A stretch of 64,000 nt of DNA, taken from assembly GCF_945859685.1 (NCBI RefSeq), contig NC_079147.1, positions 256,856,572 through 256,920,571 on the forward strand, read 5' to 3'. This document shows, in pieces, positions 12,471 to 22,277 of this stretch. Under the pieces are notes generated by a model, which was given only the letters and a program-made list of their open reading frames with translations, did no database searches and was not told where the DNA came from. The translations under genes were made by a program, and so were the position numbers. Source of the stretch: Eupeodes corollae (Eukaryota; Arthropoda; Insecta; Diptera; Syrphidae). Within the stretch, counting starts at the first letter, position 1. The number at the start of each line of letters is the position of its first letter.

Positions 12471-15400
12471 ATTTATTTAATCCGTTAATTATCTAACGTT
12501 AATATAAACTTATAGCTATTTACATAATTTTTAATTTAAAATTTTAATTAATATAGAAATAAATAAATACTATAACAAATTAAAAAATCTTTCTTTAAAT
12601 TGTTTACTTTTAACATTGTCATTAACAGATGAAATTAAATTATAAAATTTATTGAAGACTGAAATCAATTGATTTAAAGGGCTATTCATACCATAGTTAG
12701 TTCTGCTAAAGATCGGACATAAAGGTATCTGTCTTCTTATGCTAGTTTGGCTATAGCTAAAATTTAGACGATTCAGAGCTGTTGCGGATATAATAGAACC
12801 ATTAATTAATTTTAAAATAAAACAAAATTGGAGATATTGTCTATGTTGTGAAAGTGTAGGGAGCTTTATTAGCAAAAGTCTCTGAGAATAAGGAGGTGGT
12901 GTGAATAATTGGGAAAACGGAAGAAAACGAAGACAAAAACGCATAAATCTTTTTTGAATACTTTCAAGTCTGTCAATATGGACTGAATAGTATGGTGCCC
13001 ATATAACACAGCCGTATTCAAGTATTGGCCTTACAAATGATACATAAAGAAGTTTTAAGACGTATGGGTCACGAAAGTCACGAGAAAAACGTTTAATAAA
13101 ACCTAGAATTTTGTTAGCTTTTTTAACTATAAAGTTATAATGGTCACAGAACGTTAATTTACTGTCAAGAATAACACCTAAATCAGAGAAAACGGAAAGC
13201 TTACAAAGGGAGGAAGAATCTAATAAATAGTTATAATCTATAATTGTTTTTTTGCGTGTAAAACACATAGTTTTACATTTGTCAATATTCAATAAAAGTC
13301 GGTTTGTATTGCACCATTCCCTAAAACTATGAAGATCTTCTTGAAGCTGTGAGCAGTCATTAATTGAACTAATAGATTTGAAAATTTTAATGTCATCAGC
13401 GTATATTAAAACGGAGGAGTTTTTTATAACGGATGTTATGTCATTTATATATAGGATAAATAATAATGGACCTAAATGGCTACCCTGTGGAACACCAGAG
13501 TTGACGTAAAATTGGTCGGAGAATTCATTTCTGAATATAACGCTATAACTTCTGTTCTTGAGATAAGACGCGATCCACGTCAAGAATTTGTCGTTAAACC
13601 CTAAGGCTTTAAGTTTATGGACTAAAGTCTTGTGACACAATTTGTCAAAGGCTTTGCTGAAATCTGTGAATACGCAATCTACTTGTTTACGATCATCGAA
13701 AGAGTCAAGGCAGAAAGAAGTGAAGTGAAGTAGGTTTGTAATTGTTGATTTATTCTGGACGAAACCATGTTGATTTTCACATACAATTGAATTACAATTA
13801 AAGGATAACATCTTACAGACAATGGACTCAAATAGTTTGGGAATAACGGAAAGTTTGGCAATCGGCCGGTAATTCTTTATTTCATTCTTAGACCCTTTTT
13901 TATGAATCGGAGTTATAAATGCACTTTTCCATAATAATGGGAAAACTGAGCTTCTAAGAGATTCATTGAACAAAACAAACAGAGGGTACGATAAATGAGA
14001 CACACATTTTTTTAAAACACATGATGGTACACCATCAGGGCCAGGGTGAAAACAGTCATCAAGTTCTGAGACACAACGAACAATTAAATCCTCACATATT
14101 GTCAAGTCAAGTGAGTTAAGGTGAGGATAATTTTGGGCTGGAGTGAACGAATCGGGAATTTGAAAAGAAGGAGGTACGTCGAAAGCATCTTTGAAGAAAT
14201 TAGCAAACATATTTGAAATTATTTGGGAGTCATGACTTGTTGTGTTATTAAAAGACATAGAGTTTGGGTAACCGTCAGTTTTTCTTTTACTTTTCACGAA
14301 ATCCCAGAAGTTTTTTGGGGTCTGTTTCAATTCATTTTCAATTTTTATAATATAGTCAGAGTATAGAATATTGGAGTAGTCAATGAAAATATTTTTAAGT
14401 TCGGAGTAGATCCTGAAGTCTTCTTCTGCTCTAGTTTTACTAAATTTTAGCCATGCCTTATTTCTTTTATTTTTTAAGTTTTTTAATTGAGTGTCAAACC
14501 ATGGTGGAGTTTTAGATTTATAACGAGATTTCCGTAATGGCGTAGTTTCATAAAAATAGTTAAAAATAATACTATAAAAATTTAGACACATGTCATTAAT
14601 ATTACGATTTAGGAGCAGTTGATTCCAGTCAACATTACACAATAAGTTAGTTAGTTCATTAAAGTTACATTTTTTAAAATTGAATTCAAGTTTTTCATTT
14701 GATGTATTAGGGATATTGCACACATTTATATTCAGTGATATATTTAAAGCTGGGTGGTGACGGTCTTCTTCTACTAGTTTAACATCGGCTGGAGATACAG
14801 CTACGTCAGTATTTATCGTGTCGGAGAAAAATATTAGGTCCAAATATTTGTTGTATTGATTGGCAACTCCATTAAATTGAACAAGTCCACAAGAAGCTAA
14901 ACCATCAATAATTGTGAATTCATTGGTGCTCGTTGGACTGATAGGTGTAAAATAGTTGAAATCTGACGATTTTGTCCAGTTGAGGTTCGGAAGATTGAAA
15001 TCACCTATGATGAGCAGTTCATCATTAGGTTCCATTTGGTCGTGGATCTTCTCAGTTAAATGCATGCAATTTTCATAGACAAAACTGGTAGATCTTGGAG
15101 GTATGTATACTGAGATGATAAAGAGATAACCTGTTTCCAATTTGATTTTAATACATAGCATTTCGACGTCAGAAAGATCAAAAGAATCAACCAAAGTGCA
15201 TATAAGGTAGTTTTTTACCGCGAATAGTATTCCACCACCGACTGTCTCCGAGTCGCTCGATTGGTGCCTATCTCGTCTAAAAACTTGGTAAGTTGAGTCA
15301 AAGAGTTCGGTATCTATGAAGGAATTATTTAGCCATGTTTCTGTAAACGTAATTATGTCATGTTGTAGATTGTTAATATTTTTATAGATCGTATTGATCT

Positions 15401-15848
15401 TTGTCCTTAGGCCATTGACGTTTTGGTAATAAATCAAAACTTGTTTAATCTGCCTCTTTGATAATAATGCATTGTCCGGGTCTCTTGAAAAGGGTTAAAG
15501 GATGACGACTTTATATTATTATTTTGTTTATTCTCGAATTCGTGTATTATGATCCCTTTCGGCCAAAGCGATGTTGAGTTTAGAAGATGGAAGATTGAGT
15601 CTGGAACTCTTATCTTAAAAGATGCATATTTCGAGTGGTTTCGATGAATCATATTCTCAACTTTTAATAGCGACGTATCAGTCTTGTTTGAAATAAAGTT
15701 TTTAATATCGAGGGCGTTTGTTGAAGGGGCAAGTTTAGATAAAAATAAAGTTCGATGGCCTTCTACTACTTTCAATCCACATGAGATAGGTGAGTTTAGA
15801 TGAGTTTTCTTTGGAAGGGATGAAAATAACAGTGAGTTTGCTAACGTA
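12471..15848 (-). mobile_element. 5'-truncated CR1/Daphne-like LINE with intact ORF2
   Basis: Copy B preserves the empty site near 46905, which fixes the ends. The left junction is ACTCTT then ATTTATTTAA, and the right junction is GCTAACGTA then ACTCTTTTTAAG, giving an exact 6-bp target duplication (12465-12470 and 15849-15854). Read on the minus strand, the order is ORF1 C-terminal part, ORF2 (endonuclease plus RT), about 100 bases of 3' UTR, and a TTAAATAAAT end in place of a long poly-A. The 5' end lies inside ORF1, as is usual for incomplete target-primed reverse transcription. ORF2 has no stop, so the insertion is recent relative to every other LINE in the window. The clade assignment is tentative. 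Confidence 0.93.
12570..15437 (-). CDS. LINE ORF2: AP-endonuclease plus reverse transcriptase
   Basis: The frame is open for 955 codons from a TTG at 15437, and stays open upstream to a TAA at 15495-15497. There is no in-frame ATG before the conserved start IYYQNVNGLRTK. Residues 1-240 form an AP-type endonuclease: QNVNG, FTETWL, the catalytic GDFN, YLDLIFFS and a DRHH near the end. After a basic linker (SRYKSKTPPWFDTQLKNLKNKRNKAWLKF) the RT follows at about residues 450-750: HPGPDGVP, NYRPIAKLSVIPKLFE, motif A FTDFSKAFDK, motif B SGVPQGSHLGPLLF and motif C IYADDIKIF. The catalytic residues are present. The C-terminal domain has LEYGCVIWAPYYSVHIDRLESIQKRF. No RNase H is seen. It nicks the target and copies the element RNA at the nick. 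Translation probably depends on ORF1, which overlaps it by 61 bases. Confidence 0.95.
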   Translation of the reverse strand: MIYYQNVNGLRTKINTIYKNINNLQHDIITFTETWLNNSFIDTELFDSTYQVFRRDRHQSSDSETVGGGILFAVKNYLICTLVDSFDLSDVEMLCIKIKLETGYLFIISVYIPPRSTSFVYENCMHLTEKIHDQMEPNDELLIIGDFNLPNLNWTKSSDFNYFTPISPTSTNEFTIIDGLASCGLVQFNGVANQYNKYLDLIFFSDTINTDVAVSPADVKLVEEDRHHPALNISLNINVCNIPNTSNEKLEFNFKKCNFNELTNLLCNVDWNQLLLNRNINDMCLNFYSIIFNYFYETTPLRKSRYKSKTPPWFDTQLKNLKNKRNKAWLKFSKTRAEEDFRIYSELKNIFIDYSNILYSDYIIKIENELKQTPKNFWDFVKSKRKTDGYPNSMSFNNTTSHDSQIISNMFANFFKDAFDVPPSFQIPDSFTPAQNYPHLNSLDLTICEDLIVRCVSELDDCFHPGPDGVPSCVLKKCVSHLSYPLFVLFNESLRSSVFPLLWKSAFITPIHKKGSKNEIKNYRPIAKLSVIPKLFESIVCKMLSFNCNSIVCENQHGFVQNKSTITNLLHFTSFCLDSFDDRKQVDCVFTDFSKAFDKLCHKTLVHKLKALGFNDKFLTWIASYLKNRSYSVIFRNEFSDQFYVNSGVPQGSHLGPLLFILYINDITSVIKNSSVLIYADDIKIFKSISSINDCSQLQEDLHSFREWCNTNRLLLNIDKCKTMCFTRKKTIIDYNYLLDSSSLCKLSVFSDLGVILDSKLTFCDHYNFIVKKANKILGFIKRFSRDFRDPYVLKLLYVSFVRPILEYGCVIWAPYYSVHIDRLESIQKRFMRFCLRFLPFSQLFTPPPYSQRLLLIKLPTLSQHRQYLQFCFILKLINGSIISATALNRLNFSYSQTSIRRQIPLCPIFSRTNYGMNSPLNQLISVFNKFYNLISSVNDNVKSKQFKERFFNLL

Positions 15849-15880
15849 ACTCTTTTTAAGATAACACATTTAGTAAGCAA
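15434..15880 (-). pseudogene. LINE ORF1, C-terminal part, fused to flanking DNA
   Basis: The frame encodes 148 residues, but the first dozen (MLTKCVILKRVT) come from the flanking target sequence shared with copy B, so this Met is not the element's own. The genuine part contains LFLSKLAPSTNALDIKNFISN, YASFKIRV and WPKGIIIHEF. These marks fit the RRM-like C-terminal domain found in ORF1 proteins of several CR1-group and related insect LINEs. That family role is RNA binding and ribonucleoprotein assembly. The stop (TGA at 15434-15436) lies inside the open ORF2 frame. The N-terminal half was never copied. Confidence 0.8.
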
Positions 15881-16203
15881 CTTACTTGGTAGATTTTAAC
15901 TGACTTACTTTTTTTTTTAATTTAAGAGTGCAACAAACTACCTGTGTTTTGTTTGAAAATCTGTCAAAAGTATGGTAGGATCTTACAGGAATAACAAAAA
16001 CAATACCCGCCGTATGAATTCTACTGATAAAAGCTAAAGTAGAATCTTGCTACGGATGGGTTTTTGACATTTTATATAATGTTAGTACAATTAATATTGC
16101 ATTTGTATCTCGATGGCTGTGTTCATTGAATGGCTGTGACTTTGAAATCATGTGTTTTCCTTTGGGGAAAAAATCAATCTGTTACTGTTGATATTATTTA
16201 GTT

Positions 16204-16458
16204 TTGTTAATGCAAATGAACAAATTGGGCTTATTTTGCAAGAGAAAACATAGAAAAGATTTAATTTTAAGTTTTGCTATGTTTCCATTAAAGGTTTATA
16301 TCAGTTTAGATCAAATAAATTCTTTTGGTGTCTTCAAACCGCAGGAGAATGAAGAGACTTCCATAAAAGAAATGCTACAACTTATTCTTAAAAGAATTGA
16401 TAAACAGGTTTTGAATAATAAACTGCTAAGCGAACAAGTCGCTCTTAAAAAACAATGA
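16204..16458 (+). pseudogene. Jockey-like LINE ORF1, C-terminal tail (copy A)
   Basis: The homologous part is roughly 16290-16458 and ends IKEMLQLILKRIDKQVLNNKLLSEQVALKKQ, a charged, probably coiled-coil tail typical of jockey-clade ORF1 proteins. The stop TGA overlaps the ORF2 start in the string CAATGATGG, the usual jockey-clade ORF1/ORF2 junction. Sequence upstream of about 16290 shows no ORF1 homology to me, so the element is 5'-truncated. The Met at 16204 is outside the element or accidental. ORF1 proteins bind element RNA. Confidence 0.65.
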
Positions 16459-18298
16459 TGGACAGAACACTTAAAATCGCTACATGGAATGCAAACGGTC
16501 TTATGCAACATTCATCCGAATTAAAAATCTTTTTAGACCTAGAACAATCCATATTTGCCTGGTGTCCGAAACTCATTTCTCCAATGGGCAAAGTCTAGAT
16601 AATGTAATAGAAAACTATTCATGTTACCACGCTCCACATCCAGCTGACAAGGCAAGAGGTGGATCGGCGATTTATATAAAAGAAAGCTTAAAACATTATG
16701 AAGTAACCAAGTTTACTAGTGAAAATATGCAAGTAACAACTATTAGTATTGGTATGAAAAAGAAAAAGTTAAAGATAGCAGCTATATACTGCCCACCAAG
16801 ACGCTACCTGACAGAAGATGACAGAAGATGACAATACAGATCTATTTAATCTTCTTAGGCATAACTTTCTTGTTGGTGGAGACTTCAATGCGAAACACAC
16901 CCATTGGGGTTGAAGACTTATGTCAACAAAAGGCAAAAGACTTTTCCAAGCAGGCCGTAAATACAATTGCGAATTCTATTCCTCCAGGTCCCCATTTTAC
17001 TGGCCTTCCGATACTAACAAAATACCAGACGTTATTGACTTTTTCGTAGCTAAAGGAATCAAGCGAAATCACATTAGGGTCGAAGGTAATAATGGCCTGT
17101 CATCAGATCATAGTCTTGATTCTATCACTAAGTGAATCGGAAGTACTAGAAAAAAGTAATCCAAAGCTTGTAAATAAGAAAACCAACTGGAATGATTTTA
17201 GATAAAGGCTTTTAAGTTTTATAAATTTAAGATTTCCAATGGATACAATCGAATAAATTGACCATGAAGTGGAACAATTTATTGCGGATGTGCAACATGC
17301 CGCTGAAGAAAGTACTCCAGCATTTTCTAATAGAAGACAAAATTAAATAAAATATCCTTTAGAGATAAGAGAGTTGATAATAGAGAAAAGAAGAGTTTGA
17401 AGAAAATGGAAAAATAGTAGATTTCTAGATTATAAAACAACGTTTAACCGTATAAGCAACAATCTTAAAAAAACAAATTTACAAATTCAAAAAAGATTCA
17501 CTCAGTACATTCCTAAGGAATTTAACGACTGATGCTTCAACCGATTTTTCGCTATGGAAAGCAGCCAAGTGCCTGAAAAGACCGCAGTTACAAAACTCGC
17601 CCTTGAAATCTTAAAATGGGAAATGGATCGGTAACCCGAAAAAAAAGCTAACCTTTTCGCTGAACATCTTGCGAATGTTTTTAAGCCAAACTCATCAAAC
17701 GCGGCTGAAAACAGCTTACAGTTTGTTGATAAGATAGATGAAAGTGAAATACCAATTGTAAGACTTAAAGAAATAAAAAGTATGTGTTTACATCAGCTAC
17801 CAAATAAAAAATCACCAGGTTACGATCTAATTACTGCTCAGGTTATCAAAGAAATGCAATTTAAAGCCTTCATAAAACTCCAATATATAATAAATGCACG
17901 CCTTAAGAACCGGTATGTCCCGCACCATTGGAAAATTGCTGAAGTAATTGTCATACCAAAGCAAGGTAAACCACCTACGGCTTACACACCAATATCGCTT
18001 ATACCAATTATGGCAAAAGTTTTTGAAAAACTGCTTCTGAAGAGACTTAGCAAAATCATAGAAGAAAGATGGTTAATCCCAAACCATCAGTTTGGCTTTA
18101 GAAATAAACATTCCACGATAGACCAAGTTTATAGAATAACGGATCTAATAGAAAAAGCATTAGAAGAAAAACAAGTATGTTCAGCTATTTTCTTAGATGT
18201 TGCTCAGGCTTTTGGCAAGGTTTGGCATGAGGGACTTGAGTACAAACAGCAAAAGAATCTTCCCAGGCATTACTTTGAAAAATTAAAATCGTACATCT
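16456..18298 (+). mobile_element. Jockey-like LINE ORF2, degenerate, cut by gap (copy A)
   Basis: ORF2 starts at about 16455 with MMDRTLKIATWNANGL. A frameshift near 16540 breaks it. A second endonuclease piece at 16560-16831 has HPADKARGGSAIYIKESLKHYEV and KIAAIYCPPRR. A third at 16860-17135 carries the region of GGDFN and a damaged SSDHS. The RT part resumes at 17782 (LPNKKSPGYDLITAQVIKE, LIPIMAKVFEKLLLKRLSKIIEERWLIPNHQFGFRNKHSTIDQV) and ends at motif A (AIFLDVAQAFGKVWHEGL), where the second conserved Asp position reads Gly. The N gap truncates it. The partner at 47515-50281 shows what follows. It is nonfunctional. Confidence 0.9.
17782..18298 (+). pseudogene. Jockey-like reverse transcriptase fragment (copy A)
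   Basis: This is the longest open piece of the copy-A jockey-like ORF2, about 172 real codons before the N run. It covers the RT fingers and motif A. YTPISLIPIMAKVFEKLL corresponds to the YRPISL block of the family, and AIFLDVAQAFGKVWH replaces the usual DxxxAFDxVWH, so one conserved Asp is lost. The frame beyond 18298 is only N-derived. Confidence 0.85.
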
Positions 18299-18498
18299 NN
18301 NNNNNNNNNNNNNNNNNNNNNNNNNNNNNNNNNNNNNNNNNNNNNNNNNNNNNNNNNNNNNNNNNNNNNNNNNNNNNNNNNNNNNNNNNNNNNNNNNNNN
18401 NNNNNNNNNNNNNNNNNNNNNNNNNNNNNNNNNNNNNNNNNNNNNNNNNNNNNNNNNNNNNNNNNNNNNNNNNNNNNNNNNNNNNNNNNNNNNNNNNN
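18299..18498. other. Assembly gap, exactly 200 N
   Basis: The run is exactly 200 Ns, a conventional placeholder length used by scaffolding software, so the true gap size is unknown. It cuts a jockey-like LINE that should continue for about 1 kb by comparison with 49257-50281. The sequence after the gap is not LINE. Confidence 0.97.
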
Positions 18499-20579
18499 CA
18501 GCGTGGTCTGATGGTGGTGGTTATTACTTTAATGACCAGAGGCATTACTATAGCGATCCGGTTATAAAAAAAAAGAAATAAAACATAAAGAAAAAGCACA
18601 ACAAAAAAGTCTTTAAACCTAGTCATCAGCTTTATGGCCAGCTAGACAAGCCACCATCACCATCATCATCATCATCATCGCCGGTCGGCTAGAGCAACAG
18701 CAGCACGCATTTGCACATTTGTTTGCCGCTTAATTGGAATTTCCGATCGATTGATCGCCTGATTGGATGTGGATGCGGATTTTAGCACCGTGCATTGTAT
18801 ATTACACGGCCCGGCCCGCCTGATGGCGACCGATTCGATCCGATCGACAATAGATTTACAGCATAATTGCAGATTGATTCATTGTACCTCAATGTACAGT
18901 GTGTGTTATTTATTTTAATTTAATCTTTTCTTTTTGCTGCTTTGGATTTAGTTTGATGTGGCTGTTATCGGATACTCCACCTTAAAATTGTGTTGCACTT
19001 CCTCTTTCCAACCCCGACAACGATTTATAGAAAGTCTACACACAATCCAGTGTTTTCGACTAGTCCGAGTATTTTGTAGGCAGGATTGCTGTCGAAAGAC
19101 CGACATTTAAATTGTTCTTTGATGTGGAACTCGTGTTAGCTGGCCGTTAACGCCACCTTTCGACCAAATAACCAACCAACTGAAGACGACGGCGACGACG
19201 ATGGACGCTTGAGGGAATTTGAAACTCATGTTCCTGTGTGTGAGTTTTTGATGTGGACCAACTTGCGGTCGATCGAACACTTAATTTCGATTTTGAACAT
19301 CTATAAGTAGGTAATTCAATATGGCTATAAAATGTTATGCCATACGAAAGGCAACAGTGATTTGAGAAGCCTGTTTTTTGTTTTGTTTTAATTTTTAAAA
19401 AATACGATTGGGGTAAATGACATTAAATGCCCATAATGGTTTTGTGTGATTTTATCACTCTGTCCAAATTGTATCTTTTTCGGTTCCTTGAATTTTCAAA
19501 AAAATAAGACAAATGGTCCAATGACCAAACAATAAGCTTGAATGAATAAGTTCAGTAAAAAATATTTTGGCTAGGTTAAGTTTGAAATGTTTGTGTTAAA
19601 AAATTCCTTAAGGTCTTAACATAAGCATCATAAGCAATTAAGACAGGCAAGTAACTTACTTTAAAATGGGACGACATTTTTTTTAATTCTTGGAATGAAT
19701 TTTGTCCAATCTTTGGTCGGGATTACTCCGTTTAAAGGGTCATTCAGTGATTGTTTTCTTAATTATTAACTTAAACTTAAATGTAAAAAAATGTCAGATA
19801 TTCAGATATTTTTTTAATGTTCGTTTGTCGGGGGTTTTTGGACAGAAACCCCAAATTGATGGATTTGAGAGCCTTTGTGCCCGCATAGGGAAATGTACGC
19901 TAGTTTTTTTAAGAATTTTTGGCTCGCTTTAAGTTAGCTTTAAGATTTTGATAACATTAAAAAAAAAAAGACCCAGTCCTGACGAAAAGTTTTGATACAA
20001 ACTGTGAAGTAGGTAGCATACCCATATTTATCTAAGTGACAATGGAAATAAGTAGGTGCAAGTGGTGACGTGACATGACTTATAAAATGATTTAAAAAAT
20101 TAAACTTAGCAATGATAGAATTCACACCTACTTTAAGTAAAACTCATAGCAAACAAAGAAAGAAACCCTAACGAACACGGACAAGAGAGTAAAGGAGACG
20201 AAACTATTCGAATGGATTCGTGGAACAGGTTAACATCTTTAAAAACCAGTGAAAGGTGTTCAAAGCCGGCGAAAGCCGTTGATAGGCGTCAAAATCCATA
20301 ATAGCGAAACCTGGTTCTATTCGCCCAAAACTGTTTTATAACTTTAATAACCAGCTTTAATAACTATATCTTAAACTAAGAAGACATGAGAATTTTTATC
20401 TTGGGCACTAATTTTATGAGACACTCGCTGGACTTTTCACTCTTTTAAGGTTTTGTATGTAGTTTAAGTATAAACATAATAACTTTTATTTCAAAATTAT
20501 TGTTTAAGTTGTTTAATTAAAGGAACTTGAAAAACCGTTTTTAACTTTTTTTTTTAATTTAAGAAATATAAACGTGACT
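18499..20579. other. Noncoding DNA right of the gap
   Basis: I see no gene. A (CAT)n microsatellite lies at 18652-18679. The part at 18680-19300 is less AT-rich, with GAT/CGA-rich short motifs; the rest is AT-rich. Open frames are at most about 76 codons with no recognisable domain. It resembles intergenic or intronic insect DNA. Confidence 0.45.
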
Positions 20580-20635
20580 CAATAGCTTCATCAAAAAAGA
20601 GGCTGGGATGCGACCCATATAGAAGTTGTCAGTTG
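20580..20635 (+). repeat. Foldback-family tip, isolated
   Basis: AATAGCTTCATCAAAAAAGA followed by GGCTGGGATGCGACCCA matches the outermost bases of the foldback family. The same stretch recurs in direct orientation at 22278-22315. The arm does not continue: similarity is lost after about 20635. Confidence 0.7.
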
Positions 20636-20711
20636 AATTTAAAAAAAAAAAACATATAAACATATAAATCACTAGAACAATTTTTCTTTTGAAGCATCCT
20701 TAGACGCTTTC

Positions 20712-21545
20712 ATCTTTCTTTGACGGGGCCCAGGTGTCAGCGCCATAAATAAAAACCGGGATGATGAGTGTCTATAGATTGTGATTTAAGATGCTTGAGA
20801 GAGTATTTTATTTTTGAATTGCCTTCTAAGTCCAAACAAGCTTTAAGTCGTTTGATTTCAGCGCTGGTATCGTCGTCTGTGTTAATAGCGGTGCCTAAGT
20901 AGACAAAGTCCTTAACTACCTCAAAATTATAGCTATCCATGGTGATGTTTTGTCCAAGACGTTGTTGTTCAATGTCCTTTTTTGATGACAGCATATACTT
21001 GGTATTGCCCTCATTGACCACTAAACAAATCTTCTTCGCTTCCGTCGCAATGCTCAAAAACGCTCCACTGACATCACGCTTTGATCTTCCAATTATGTCA
21101 ATATCATCTGCGTATCCGAGTGATTGGAAGGACCTTTGGAAGATTGTGCCTCTAGTGTTGACGGTTGAGTTTTGCAAAATTCTTTCCAGAACGATGTTGA
21201 AGAAGTCGCATGACCTTTTTTGACATCAAATGAATCGGTAAGATCTTTTCCGACCTTCATAAAGCAGCGTGCATTCTCCATCGTCATTCTGCACAAACGG
21301 AAAAGTTTGACAGGGATGCCAAAACTAGACATTGTTTTGTAGAGATCTTAACTATAAATGCTGTCATACGCGGCTTTAATATCGATAAGGAGTTGGTGGG
21401 TATCGATTTGAAGCTCCTAGGTTTTTTCCAAAATCTGCCGTAGTGTGAATATTTGGTCGATAGTGGATTTTCCTGGTCTGAAGCCACAGTGATGCGGACC
21501 TATCAGGTTGTTGACGAACGTCTTCAGAGGTTCGATGTTCAAATG
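20712..21545 (-). mobile_element. RTE-like LINE fragment (reverse transcriptase)
   Basis: On the minus strand it reads, from 21545, a palm region with frameshifts (LIDIKAAYDSIYS-like, SSFGIPVKLFRLCRMTMENARCFMKVGKDLTDSFDVKKG). An open piece at 21177-20737 follows with NTRGTIFQRSFQSLGYADDIDIIGRSKRDVSGAF, VNEGNTKYMLSS and VVKDFVYLGTAINTDDDTSAEIKR. The catalytic YADD is present, but the frame is broken upstream and the element ends before the C-terminal domain. It is in opposite orientation to, and next to, the 5' part of a second copy at 21640. Confidence 0.85.
20737..21177 (-). pseudogene. RTE-like RT palm and thumb fragment
   Basis: The frame encodes 146 residues, with GYADDIDIIGR as motif C, then the thumb. 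The last 30 residues (KYSLKHLKSQSIDTHHPGFYLWR) diverge from what 36262-37123 and 43484-43894 encode at the same place, so a frameshift lies near 20810. The start Met is arbitrary because homology extends upstream in other frames. Confidence 0.8.
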
Positions 21546-21639
21546 GAAGACATGTGCGCGGTGAACATCAGATTCCTAGTACGTCAACTAGAGATCGGGT
21601 TCTTACCCCAGTGTTAAGTTGTTGGGGCAGCAAACGAAA

Positions 21640-22277
21640 AAAGGGGGGAGAGGTGTTTCCACTAAGACACCTCCTTACACCTTATCCAGACGGCAGCGGA
21701 TGAATTCTAGAGATGGAATCAACGGTGGCGTCTACAGTTGCAGTAAGGTTGAACTACTTAGTGAACACCTCATAGGGCTGCTACGACTTATTCGGAGCCA
21801 AAGCCTTTAAGGAGCGGTTTATTCGGCTACCTGTCCTTGGAGTTATACTAAGGATCTGGCCCTCCAGGTTGGGGGTTGTGCCGTCGAGGTGACTTACTGA
21901 CCAAGTATAAAATACATTAAATGCGAAGCACCAACAAGCCTCGGATACGGACAGATGCACTGTAACCTCTTAAATAGTCCTATGCTGCCTGCATTAAGCA
22001 TTGAAAACCAGTAGCAACATTGCCTTGCAGCCATCGGAGATGCTGCCTCTAAAGCTCTACGAACAGAAGAAGAGAAAGGAACACCGGCATCTTAGATGGA
22101 AAAAATGAGAGCACGAGAAGCGCGCGATCGAGCAGATGTCACAACAGGAATAAGGTTCGTAAATTTTACCAAAAGGTTGAAAAAACGTCCCAAGGGTACC
22201 AGCCACGAACCGAAGCCTGTAAAGACGATCAGAGAACATCGTAGTAGAACCGCAGTTTATGTTGAGAATATTAGAAG
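21640..22277 (+). mobile_element. RTE-like LINE 5' part, internally deleted
   Basis: The leader at 21650-21960 (GAGGTGTTTCC, TATCCAGACGGCAGCGGATG, CTGGCCCTCCAGGTTGGGGG) is the reverse complement of the 5' leaders at 4826-4560 and 39105-38820, which identifies the family and the element start. The endonuclease is then deleted. From 22050 the linker region resumes as LYEQKKRKEHRHLRWKK and ends at 22240-22277 with IVVEPQFMLRI-like sequence in broken frames. It stops at a foldback tip. Confidence 0.8.

Larger units (their letters stand above)
1..18298 (+). repeat. Copy A of a ~17-kb direct duplication (partner 32813-49256)
   Basis: Reading both regions side by side shows the same order of anchors: position 1 matches 32813, 541-2170 matches 33370-34998, 2820-4826 matches 37050-39105, 4830-6280 matches 39110-40585, 10540-12470 matches 44930-46910, and 15849-18298 matches 46905-49256. 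Identity varies by segment: about 99% by eye in 1000-2170, nearer 90% in the first 200 bases. Copy A has a LINE at 12471-15848 and an extra foldback arm with a LINE remnant at 6296-9445. It lacks the RTE 3' part seen in copy B. It begins at the window edge, so its true left end is unknown, and it ends abruptly at the N gap. It may be a real tandem duplication or a retained second haplotype. Confidence 0.93.

Noticed and set aside
18652..18679. His-rich coding repeat suggested by CAT/CAC triplets
   Set aside because: It is a simple CAT microsatellite with no supporting open frame on either side.
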